A DNA stretch of 64,000 nt from Todiramphus chloris collaris. Taxonomy: Eukaryota; Chordata; Aves; Coraciiformes; Alcedinidae. The DNA is taken from assembly GCA_025345505.1 (NCBI GenBank), contig JANVCC010000047.1, forward strand, positions 6,163,019 to 6,227,018, read 5' to 3'. Under the pieces are notes generated by a model. The model made no database searches, had not been told where the DNA came from, and saw nothing but the letters and a program-made list of their open reading frames with translations. Each line of letters begins with the position of its first letter. Positions within the stretch are counted from its first letter, which is position 1. The translations under genes and the position numbers were made by a program. This document shows, piece after piece, positions 34,000 through 45,500 of the stretch.

Positions 34000-34045
34000 G
34001 CCCCAGGTTGGAAGGGACCTCCAGTGGTCACCTAGTCCAATCTGA
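33884..34045 (-). mobile_element. CR1 3' tip with an expanded octamer tail
   Basis: A CR1 terminus (GGTTGGAAGGGACCTCCAG, CACCTAGTCCAATCTG) preceded by about 14 octamers. Confidence 0.9.
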
Positions 34046-36649
34046 ATGAGAAAAAGCAATAAAAGAAATCACAGGAACTGCCCTCAGAAGCAACCTGAAG
34101 TTACGCTTTCAAGAGATGAGAAATGCCAAAATGAAGTTTTGCCCTTGGAGCCCCCACTGCAGCCTCTCCTGCAGGCCCAGTGGTCAGGGAAAAACTTTTT
34201 GAACCTGTACAATACATGCTAAAGAAATCCCTTCCCTGCACTCCATAATGGGAAATGGTGTGGCCTAAGCTGTACCAACCATTTCTGCATGTTTTGTTTT
34301 AAATTCTGGAAGGAAAATACTATTGCTGAACTTTAAACCTTGCATTGCTTCACTGTATTCCCATCTGTCCAAAAATGTTTATATAAATGGCAACTGAAAA
34401 TTGTAATTTTTTTATATATATAAATTCTTTACCATGGGATTACCAAAAATTTTAATGAGTATCACACATTCATTAAAACAGTTCTAAGAGCTACACAAAC
34501 TCTCAAGTACAGTATATATGCTAAAAAATACTAAATTTTGACACTCTTACCATTTCAAATCTTAAATTATTATTTGCTTTACCTTGTTATAAGAGCAAGT
34601 GCTTTAGCTTCCGTGATTCCAACCAGGATTAGATGATACCTGTCAATGTACAGCTACACAAAAGGGAGCGTATGGGACTTCGAGGCCATCAGGCATGAGA
34701 CTGGGAAGATTTTCCTAGAAACCCAGCTTAATTCCTAAAAATCTGAGTTTAAATATCTTAAATCTAAAAATGCTTTTTCATTTTGCAGGTCTCACATTAA
34801 CACCTGCTCTGAGAGCATTTAGAGGGGAAGTTGGACAAGATGGCTCCTATCCATCGAGAATGAAGTTTCTGCACCCAAAATTAAGAATTTTTAAAGTAAT
34901 TTAAAAATTAGAAGCAGTTAAAGGAGGAGAATTGATTAGAGGCAACTGAAGCAATTACAAACACTCGATACAACCCAGTCCACTGTGACCACCAGTTTGC
35001 ATATCAGCACTAGGGCACCCCAGAGAGATTCGTGTTCCCAAATCAGATGTAACTATGAATGTACACAGACGCACGTAGTGGTTTTGCATAACCCTATTAT
35101 TACACCTGCCCACGGGGGTAATTAACGTCTGTGTGGCTCACCTAATGAACACAAAGTGCCGGAGGACTCAGGTCACGCGTTGCTCATTCTTTGCTGTGCT
35201 CTCAGAGCAGCAGCCAAGGAGATCAGGAGGCCCCTCTCCATGTGCCGCTGGTTATGTTGCTGAAAATGTTTACTTTTGATTAGCTACTTCATTTCTGCAC
35301 ATTAGCATTTCTCACCCTGCTATTTAGCAGGCTTTCTGCTTTACCTCCTTCCTGCCCTCCGGCAGATGAAGCTCCGCTCCCACCCCACACACCCTCCATG
35401 AGCCTGCTCCGGTGACAGCTCCAGTTTCCCCCTGCCATGCCCACCAGCCTGCTCCCCAGTAACACGCTCGTCTCTCACCCACATCGCAGTCAAGTGCCCA
35501 GCTACCGCCAGCAGCTGCCGGGGTGTTTGATCTCTGGCAAGCACTCCAGCACAAACTGGTCCAACAGCGGCAAGTGGGACAAGAATCTTTCCAGTTCGCT
35601 GTGCAGGCTTGCCCTGGATGGGAGCACCAATTAAAATGTCTTTCATCTCAGCTCTAATTTTCCTGTAATTGGAGGTAGCTGGTATCTGTGAGGCATCAAC
35701 CTCTCTGTCAAATGGGGCTCGAATCAGATTTCAAATTGGCACAGGGAGAAGCACTGCAAAGATGCTGCAATCACAGAAACCTTGTCTCTTTAAGAAGTTA
35801 AGTTTTTCCACAAATACGCTGACCTTCCTTTGCCATTGTCGTCTGGTTCCTGCGGAGGCAGGTTGAAGAGGTAATTTCACCTAATCAGGAAAGCAATCTG
35901 TTCTGATTTTCTCAAAGCTGGGACGTGAAATGAGATGCCCAAGGGCTAAAGTGTTTCAAGGTATTATGCAAGAAAGTGAAGTCTGAAAGCGGTGCCATGA
36001 AGCTGAAGGCTACACTGGAAATGTGAGGTTAGACATCCTGGGCATGAGGAAAATGAACATCCTTCTCCTTGCCTTCTCCTGTTTACAAGACCTGTCACCA
36101 TGTTTGAGGCTTTACACACTGAGGCTGGAGAGAAAGCCACAGCAGTTTCCAGCAGATGTCTGGGGAGAAGGCAGCACACACAGACCTTTCTAACAGCCCA
36201 GCTGTCCTGAGAAGACAAAGCCATTGACCAATCCACTTCTGAAGCAGTCCATCCCGCTCTTCCAATGACCTGCTCTTCCTACCATACTCCCTTTTCCTTC
36301 ACTTGACACTGGCCACTCCTGAGATGTGGGACAAGTGTCTCATATTTATCGCTTCAAAATATTGAACTAACCTGAGGTGATTCAGGAAATCAAGGAAAAT
36401 TAGCCATGGCATGAGCTCCCACCTTCCATGAACCACTCACTTCATTACCAAAGCTACACTCTTCAGAACCTCTGATTACAGCTCCAGAGGCTTTCTCTCT
36501 GTTTGACCCGGGGTTCAAGTTTTGTTTTCTGTACCTTCCTCCTAAGCCTTTGCAAAACATGGTTCTATAAACCAGACTGTCCTACATAATGACGTAAAGA
36601 AATGCCTCTCAAATGTTGAGAAACAGCACCAGCATTATAATTAAGACCA

Positions 36650-36942
36650 CAGAATCTTAGACTGGTTTGGGTTGGAAGGGACCTTTCAAGGTCACCTAGT
36701 CCAACCCCCCTGCACTAATGCAGGGACATCTGCAACTAGAGCAGGTTGCTCAGAGCCCCAGCCAACCTCACCAGGAAGGTTTCCAGGGATGAGGCTTCTA
36801 CCAGCTCTACAGGCAACCTGGGCCAGGGTCTCATCACCCTCACAGTAAAAAATGTCTTCCTTCTCTCCAGTCTAAATCTCTCTTTCTTAGTTTCAAACCA
36901 TCACCCCTTGTCCCATTGCAACAGGCCCTGCTAAAAAGATAA
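36650..36942 (-). mobile_element. CR1 LINE fragment
   Basis: CACAGAATCTTAGACTGG, CTGCAACTAGAGCAGGTTGC and CATTGCAACAGGCCCTGC. The last CR1 before a CR1-free stretch reaching about 44800. Confidence 0.9.
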
Positions 36943-39851
36943 ATACTAGATTCTCATTATTGATACTCTGCAAAGCTCACAGCAGCACAGAAGTGCTGCA
37001 GCCTGAAAAGCAGTAACCACAGCAAAGCATTGACTAATTTTGAGCAAAAATGCATCAGTGGATTCAGCCTCTGTAAGAAGCTGCTATTACCAGAGCACTT
37101 TTGCTTCCAGGAGTCAAACATGTTTAGGTTTTAAAAGAAGTGGTGCTTGGCTGATCTGAAGAAGTGCCTCCAAAAACCAGAGCATAGCCGTCTCTATCTT
37201 GGACTATCAAAGCAGCAGGGGAAAAATATTTTGCCACTCCCATGGGCAGAGCAACATGTGTATCACCACTAATGGGGGAGCGGTACAGATGAAGGGTTGT
37301 TTGTTTTCTTGTACTTGAAAAGTACAAACAGCACTGGCTCCACAGATGTTGGGATTTTTGCTACACAAGACACACTTTTTATGTTCCGCCACTACAAACA
37401 AAACATGCCCAACTCTTTAGCGTCTCTCTCTTGTTAACCTCTACTGTCTTTAGCAGAGGGTAGGCATTGTAATCCCAGTAAGCACACACCACTGTTAAGC
37501 ACCTCTTGAAAAGCCACATTCTCTGCCTGTTCAACACTTGGCTTCAGGAAAAGACAAGGCACCGGGTTTAAGTTTTTAGGAAGATGTTTTAAAAGCCTGT
37601 GAAATATTTCCAAGCAACATGAAGTAGCATTGTGGAAAGCCCAGCACATAAAAAAACCCGACTTGAACAAGGGTCAGGGAAGGCTTGATAACAAACAGAA
37701 TGGAGTGAGTGCTAGAGAACAGGGACTGTGCCTAAACCAGCCCTTCCTGATCACGTGTCCCAATGCTCGTGCCTCAGTTTCCCCATCTCTATAGCCAAGG
37801 TATGCAAGGCAGGCTGAGACACTCACTGAGATTGCTGTGTAATTATTGCCGACTCCAGGAACAGCCTAGACACTGATCACCAGGGACAATCTCTCTGAAT
37901 TCACCTATGCACCAACCTGAACCTGCACCAGCATCAGTAAGAACTTCCAAGAACATCCTGAAATCAATTACTCCCAGGCTACGAGTATTTTTATGTTTTT
38001 GCTTCAGATCTTGGATGATAAGCAGAGTAACTTCAAAAAACCAAACAAACCCAAATTCACAAGACTTTGTTTTCTCACACACAAGTTCAGTGTATAAAGA
38101 ACTGGTTTTACAGTTTAGTGTCTATGAATTTATATTTTTTTCTTATACACAGCTACTGTATCGACAGGGTTCGATCTCCTGCTGGCAACATTATCAACGT
38201 TACACAAACTGGCACCAAGCTCCAAATACGGTGGGAGATGCTCATGCCATGATTTAGTTAAAATGTCATTTGTAGGGGATGAAACAAGGCTGCATCCAAA
38301 GTTGTTTTCAGATCCAGTTCACCACATAAACACACAGCCCCTTGTGTGTGACCTTCCCATCTCGCAGTAATGAGGAAGCCAGACAGAGGATAAGAATCAG
38401 TTGGTTTGCTTTTGCGCAAGACCTCGTTTCCACACAGCCATGTCACGTAAAGGGTAAATAAATAAAGGTGATGCTGCCATCGCTACCTCTGCTTATGCTG
38501 CCCTGTCAGAATCAGCAGTTCTTAAATGTATGCAACCTGCATTTGAAAAGAAGATGACAACAGGCTAATTTTGATCAGATACTTGGTTACACTGAGTGCC
38601 TCTGTAAAAGAAATTCAGACAGGAAATAAATTGGTCTCATTTCATCACTCCTAGTTTCAGTGCTTCCTACATGAGCTCAAAACCTTTGTGAGAACTGGCT
38701 CCAGTATTTAGCTCCCGGTCTTGTCCTACTTGTGCCACCAAAGCTGAAGGTCCGGGGAGACAGAGCAGCCCTGGCAGTGGTGGTCACTGCTACACAGGGC
38801 TCACCCTCCCAGAACACTCCCCACAAAGCCCCTCACCAGGAACCAGTGCAGAAAGCCAAGCGGTGGTTACATTCATCACGATGCGGCTAAAATAGGAGCT
38901 ACAGAACCTCCATCCCACCTGCAAACGTGGAGAGCGGGGCACTGCAGCAGTGCAGGAGGCGTTGATTAGGGCTGCTCACAAAACTCTTTGTCACGACGAC
39001 AATTATAAACCTGACAAAGCATCAGCATCCTCAGCCTGGCCTGCATTCAGGCACCGCCTCTTCTCTCCAGCACTCAATCTTCATCCGCGGCAGCTACACA
39101 GCAGTAGCCAGAAGCAGGGCAGTGATGGACCAGATACACCCAGTGTCACTCTACAGACTGGATAGTCAGGAAGAGCTTCCAAAAGAAAAAGGACACTACA
39201 ACATTTCTAACGGTTCATTAACACTTCAACTTTTAATATCTTTGAAGAAGGCCTGAAAAATAACTTTTGCTTATTGACTTTGTCTTTCCCCCTTTGGCAA
39301 AACCATCACCTTCCACATCCCCCCTCTACCCTCCCTCCCCTCATTCCCAAGTGGATCATGAAGTTTAAAGCCAGCGTTTGGTTGCTTCTTACATGTAAAT
39401 CGGTGTTAATTGCAGCAGCAGAACCACGTGAGCCCGGGCAACAGTGTTTGTCAGCAGCTTGCAGAGAACGTGTAGAAATGCACCAGTTACTTGTGCATTG
39501 CTACAAAAACTTCATCTTAAATAGATTTTTTTTTTTTTTTAAGTGCCTTACACATAGGAGCTGCACCTTCTTATTTTACTGGGTTTTTTCCCCTCCCTGA
39601 ACCACCCTTCTTTGAAGTGCTACGTTCCTACAAACTTTAAAATCCTGGATACTTGTTCTATCTTGTTCATTTGAGGAATCAGAAGAGCAACCTGCAATGC
39701 ACATTTAACTGGTTACACATTTACCCTCTCACAACTTCAGGGGTGTCATCGTCTGATCGCATCGCGAGGAGCATCTCCCCATGCTTACATACACCAGTAA
39801 GCAGGCAGACAAAGCAAGGAGTTCTAACCATTTCAGGAACAAAGACAAACA

Positions 39852-39857
39852 ATTTAA
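39852..39857 (-). terminator. VAPA: Possible distal VAPA polyadenylation signal ATTAAA
   Basis: On the minus strand ATTAAA is followed within 10-25 bases by TTGTTTGTCTTTGTTCC, a U/GU-rich downstream element. If used, the VAPA 3' UTR would be about 2.5 kb; mammalian VAPA is known to have long 3' UTR isoforms. Confidence 0.3.
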
Positions 39858-41731
39858 TCCATATTACAGAATTCACTGAATACAGTTGATCTCATCCAAA
39901 GTGACTCCTGAGAGCAAAAGAGTTTTGAGCGTTACATTTTATATACAGCTATGAAGGGATTACTGGACACCAAGACAGTCTCCTGATACCACTGGGAAGT
40001 ACACTGGTTATGAGACCGCTGCACACTTGCATTTTGAAGACAAGACTTAAACCATGACCAAGTTTTACCACCACCTGTTTGTTTTTTATGGAAAAAAAAA
40101 TATGTATGTATTTCCATCTGATTTTATGGTTGTTTTTACCTTATCTCTGCTGCAGGACATATAAACCTGAGTCAGCTGCAGTGAGCAATGACTCCTTTTT
40201 CTGCTCTCAAAGTGCTAGCTACCCTTGAAAACCTCCATATGCTACGCTGTGGACATTTCAACATCTTCCAGAGGACTTCTGTTTTCCTTTCCTCCCTTCG
40301 AGGCAGGAGCAACTGCTCTGTCTGAAGCAAACAACGTCCTGCACAGTATTGCTTTCGTTATTTTCCACAGAATCAGTTTTGGAACAAGCTATGAAAGTTT
40401 GATGTGGCAATGTTCTGATAGAGAAAAAAAAAAAACATCAGGCGAATTACACCATTCTGAAGCACCAAAATAATCCAGACCTTAACAGAGGTTTTCCAGT
40501 CACTGGGATGGAAGGAGACTTGAATGCAGACACTGGAGCAAGGAACTGGCAAAGTCTGTGCTTGCATGCTCAAGTGAAAAGATAAGCAGCATTTGCATTG
40601 TCTTCATCATCTTCCTTGCACATGTGCAAGATTTTAGAAAAAAAATGTTTAGCACAGAGAGCAATGACAGAACATGATGTAATTATAGTGTTTTGGGGTT
40701 TTTTTTTTTAAAAAAAAGGAAAGAAAAAAAAGCACTAGAAATCAAAGGCAACCAAGATAACGTACATCTTCCCCAGAACATTTTTCCCAGCTACACAAGG
40801 TGTGCATACACCAAGGTCTAACACACTTAGCTGCACCACATCGAGTCAAGCTGCCCAAGAGCACACACAATTTTGCTGACAGGAGTATTCCCCTCCTGCA
40901 ATTTTTCAGTTTACAAGTAATTCCCTGTCCTGGATGATGCTTAGTCCAGAAGTTCGGATAATATTTTGTTCCAATACTACTGTTTGCTTTTTATGTCGTA
41001 TTCTGAGATGAGGCAAGACGCAAGATTAAGTGCAGGGAAGCATCTCAGACCCCCAGAAAAATGCAGTCTTTAAAACTTCGCTGTACACGGTTCACACAGG
41101 TACATCTGCCAAGAGCTGCATAAAAATGATTTTCATTTTCAAAAGGTGAGCAACTGAGGCTCGCTCGGCCAGTATCAACTCTTCTGCACCACAGAATTCA
41201 CTATGGGTGTCTGAGCAGTTCAACTGGAATTGCTGAGGATCTGCTAAACCAGAATTCTAACCCCAGTAAGTTAGTCTATGTGAGTGAAGTACCTTTATAA
41301 AATCAAATGTTGACTCCTGGAAGACACCCAGAAGATCCAAAGATGGCACAGAAGGTTGATTATTACACTTCCGCACAATCCAAGCACATCGTTCATGTCC
41401 TTAAAACATTCATGTCTGGTATTTGTACCTGCTGGATATCCAAACTATTCTGTCCCAAACCAAGTTTGATGACCATCCTCTCTGTAGCTGAAAGCAGCCA
41501 GAAAACAGTTCATTTTTTTAAACAAATGGAATGGAAACCTTTCCCCACCCACCCACCCTCCCCAAGCTTCAATTACAACAGTCTAAGCCAGAGACTTTAA
41601 GCAAATAAACTCCAAAATAGCCATTTTTGTTACAAGTAGCAAATTACCATGAACAATGAACTTGTTAGGAATCCCTTCTAGAAATACGACACACACAAAC
41701 ACGCTACCCAGCAGAAAAATCTGTTAACAAT

Positions 41732-41737
41732 TTTATT
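41732..41737 (-). terminator. VAPA: Candidate proximal VAPA polyadenylation signal AATAAA
   Basis: A canonical minus-strand hexamer with a strong GU-rich downstream element (GTGTTTGTGTGTGTCG) about 30 bases further along the transcript, at 41703-41687. It predicts a 3' UTR of about 690 nt. Confidence 0.6.
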
Positions 41738-42284
41738 TCTTTTGTAATGTTAAATATTATGGGACAGGATTGTAAGGATGAAGAACTCTCAACAATGCCT
41801 CACAAGGAATAAGAAAGAAATTCTGCCATGGTATTAGCAAAGTAAAGTAAGGAGAAAATTTACACAGTAAGAGGCACCATTTCCCCCAGAATACCTCTTG
41901 TCGTATTCCTGAATGAGTGGGATTAGCGATCTAATAATTTTTTTTTTTTTCCAAGAGGTAACAGCAACAGATAAAATTTAAAGGATTATTAAAATAACAT
42001 TTACAAGACTCTGAACAATTTTTGAATTCTTATTAAAACCACAGAAAGAACGATTCTTTTATTGATGAATTTTTCAGAAAGGACTGACTCTGCAACTGAC
42101 ACTTGCTATTTGATGACTTAATGTACAATTTTGTCCAGTAGCCGAACAGTTTGTCTTTTCAGATTGTGTTTTCTAACCGTGTGAGATCAGTAAAGGCAAA
42201 GCCTGTTATGATGCTGTACACAGAAACGGCCGCTCGGGCCATACTACCAATGAAGTGGTAGGTAAACAAATCTTTTTCTGACCA

Positions 42285-42364
42285 AGGAAAAAAAAAACAA
42301 AACAAAAAACCAACAAAAAAAAATTAAAACAAAACAAAACAAAATTTTAAAAAAAAAAAAAAAA
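42285..42364 (-). repeat. VAPA: U-rich low-complexity tract in the VAPA 3' UTR
   Basis: The + strand is almost pure A with scattered C (AAACAAAACAAAAAACC style), so the mRNA carries U runs and UUUUG units. Such tracts are typical binding sites for ELAV/TIA proteins, but no function is shown here. Confidence 0.75.
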
Positions 42365-42402
42365 GGAAGCTGCATTTTGCATGCTTCTCTCGCTCATTCT
42401 TT

Positions 42403-42561
42403 CTACAAGATGAACTTCCCTAGAAAGAATCCAATGAAAATGGCTGCAATTACAACAAGAAGTGAAGGAAGAGAATTAGAGCCATTATCTCTGAGGGCCA
42501 AAGCTGTGGGTGATCCGGATTTATCCGAGTGCGCGACCTTCCTGAGCCTCAAGCCTTCATC
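42403..42561 (-). CDS. VAPA: VAPA last coding exon (transmembrane tail)
   Basis: Encodes 52 residues, [16 protein letters not shown] through [17 protein letters not shown], then TAG at 42405-42403. The acceptor is TTTCTCCCCTCAG|GATGAAG. The tail anchor inserts post-translationally into the ER membrane. The linker around [13 protein letters not shown] is the most diverged part relative to mammals. Confidence 0.95.
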   Translation of the reverse strand, partial: DEGLRLRKVAHSDKSGSPTALALRDNGSNSLPSLLVVIAAIFIGFFLGKFIL

Positions 42562-45500
42562 CTGAGGGGAGAAAGAAAAGAAAAACACAGGTGGAAAAAA
42601 AATAAAATTCATGAGCACTTCATCTTTACAGTTGTAAAAACTGAACTCAAAGGTCAAATTTAGTGGTGCACGTTTAAATAAAGGTTAAAAAAAAATGGGA
42701 ACATAAAAAAAGGTAACATTTCAAGTAAGGGTGAGTTGCTCTCTATGCTCTGGTTAAGAAAGATTCTGAAATTCTTGCCAGGCTCCAGGAAGCATCCTGT
42801 TTTTACTTACTATGTGTCAGAATCAAAGAGCAGGAATTGCTCCTCCTTTGTGTAGTGTTTCTCCGAAAGCTCCAATGCCACGAGAATTACAGGTGTGAAG
42901 CCACCATTATTTCACAGTTCAAAGGCTGCCACGGCCAATGAAACTGCCAGATACATGAAGAAAAGTGCTGTAAAGTCCCATACTGACTAGTTGGCAGGTT
43001 ACTGAAATGGCACCTGTACCAAAGCACTGGGAAGAAGTTTTTGATTACCTGCTCTGGTCAAACAACTGTTCTTCTTCCCAAACGATTTGAGGTGTTTCCG
43101 CTTCGGATCTTGTTTACTCAGTAACAACTCAATTTTATCAAAATCTACTAAGTCAGTATCTCTGATTTAAAGTACCTAAGACCACCATAAAAAGGACCAC
43201 TTCATTTAAGAAGAAAATTACGTAGCTTCACCCAGGACAAAGTCTCAGTTACTGAGAACTTCAAAATATACAGATCAGTAAAGTTTCAGAAGAGGTTGAG
43301 ATCGTTTCATCCGCAAGACCTTTAATCACACCAGCAAAATCGTATTACAAATCCATCCTTACATTTGAACCACTGCATCTGCCTTCTGCAATACAGCTAC
43401 TGGCCTCACCACACACCAGCCCTTTCACATGAGAAGAGCAAAGCTGCTTCAATATTATCAACAGGGACGCAGAACTTACTCTCAGGTGCCGGTTTTCATC
43501 CGTTAGCTTCATAATCTCTGCTTGAAGTCTTTTGCATTCTTCCATTAGCTTCCTTGTTTCGGTATCGTTCAGAGAAACGCTATGTGACTTGGGCATCGGT
43601 CCGTCCTGCTTAGATGTATTCAGTACCGGAGCGGGTTTGCTTGCATCTATATCATTCTACAAACATTAAGAATGACTTGAGAATTGCACTTACCTACAGA
43701 AAAAAATCATCCACAGCTTAAAACTGAAACAATCCAACTACTAAGATAGTTGGGTGAAGTTTGTATTTATAGTAAGCTGAGCAAAAGCTTCTGTTATCGG
43801 TTGAGTCCTGATTAGCTCAATATTAAAAAGGAAGAGAAGGCTGTACTGTTTGCATTTGGTGCTACATCCTACTGAGACAAAAATTAATACTTGAGCTGCT
43901 TCACACTGGCCCAGCAGGCATCTGAAAGTTGGCATAAAATACACCAAACAGCATCTGAACTCCGGGGAAGGGGGAGTAAATAAAAGAAAGAAATCCTGCA
44001 ATAGTAAGAAACAAAAGAAAGCGAAAGAAGAAACCAGGTTGTGTCACAAACTAATATGGCACAAACAGTCTGCGCTTCTAGCGCCTCTTACTGAAGGAAA
44101 ATAAAGTATTGCACAAACAGGTAGTTTAAGTCTCATGGTGCCTCTGAAATACATATTACTGATTTTGAATACGAATGAAAAGTCACGGGGAAAAAAATGT
44201 CAAAAAGACAAAAATAAAATTAAACCCCTAGTTCCCACAGCCCTGCTCAAAACATACAATGATCTTCAGGAGATGCTAATAGAACGATGGTATCAACTGC
44301 ACAGCCCAGGCTACAGCTTGTGAAAACACTCAGGGACAGCTCAGACTCGGGCTTGCCTGGACACACAGCTACATCCAGTTATTTCCATGTAACTGCCAGG
44401 TAATTATTATTATTCCAAATAACAGGCATCTTCAGTCTATGTACAATGAAAGTGTCGCCTACGCAACTGGAGAAGATTTTGTCTCAAGGCAAGTGTGAAA
44501 TATGTAATGGGCTTTTTTGTTGTTGTCATCTGATTATCTCTTTACCACTGCTTTAAAAAATCCATTTAGGATTCCCAAAGCACACTTTCATTTCTAACCA
44601 GTACTTCCTTTTCTAATTCAACTGAGTTAGAAATGGAATTTTTAAAATTGAAAAGCATTTAATACTTTAGAAAGCAAATGATGCAATTTCATTTTTCACT
44701 GTATGAAGTACTGAAGAGTCTCTTTTCATTTCGCTTTTTTTAATTTAACAGCAATAAAATGATAACGTAAATCAATAATAAAAATAATGATGATTTTTGG
44801 CACTAGGCTCCATTTCTGGAGGTCTTTAAGATGCAGTTGGGCAGATGTTCCCTTTCCAATGAGAGGTTGGACTAGACGGTTATTTCAGGGTCCCTTTCAA
44901 CCTGGGCTGTTCTACAAATCCTCAGAAAGTTACACACTGAACACCTCTCCCATGGAATTTACTACAAATTCCTACAACCCTTTTGATCAACATGTCAAAT
45001 AGGTTTAGAAAAAAATTCAAAACAGATTCCCATGAGATCCTAACAGCGTATGACAGTTTCTTACTCCCTTCTTACTTACCAGTTTATCATTTTCGTTGGG
45101 CATTTCAAACACACATCTCAATTTGGAGTCCATTAACTCGTCAGGTTTTGCTTCTTTCCACTAAGACAACAATTAATAAAGTTACTGACTGTGCCAGTCT
45201 CAGGCAAACGTCTGAAGAGTTCATAAGCTTGCTCTCAGTACTTGCCTCCTATAGAGCTAACATTGTCCTTACACTAGCTGCAATTTTCAGACTTGCTTCT
45301 GAACTATGTTGTATTTTTGTTCACTTTGACTACTGCAAAGTAATGAAAGCTGGAACTGGTTAATTAAGTCTGGAAACGGAGTAAATGGAATGCAAAGATG
45401 GAGCCAGAGGTTTGTAGAGGATAGGGAGAAGACAATACAGCAGTTCCTTTAACACACAATTAGGTCTAAGAACCAAGCTCTAGCCCTGTCACTCCTTGAA

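Larger units (their letters stand above)
30661..39830. other. Intergenic region between convergent APCDD1 and VAPA
   Basis: CR1 fragments lie at 32537, 33533, 33884 and 36650, and a CpG-rich patch at 33150. No conserved exon or long ORF is recognisable; 30700-32530, 34050-36640 and 36950-39830 appear as unique sequence. The right limit depends on how far the VAPA 3' UTR extends. Confidence 0.7.
41710..42402 (-). other. VAPA: VAPA 3' UTR (proximal form)
   Basis: From the stop codon to the proximal polyadenylation site. A second AATAAA at 42063-42058 could give an even shorter UTR of about 345 nt. A long U-rich tract begins about 38 nt after the stop. Confidence 0.6.

Noticed and set aside
44983-45363. 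126-codon + strand ORF
   Set aside because: It runs antisense through a real VAPA exon, whose minus-strand frame matches the known protein and has proper splice sites.
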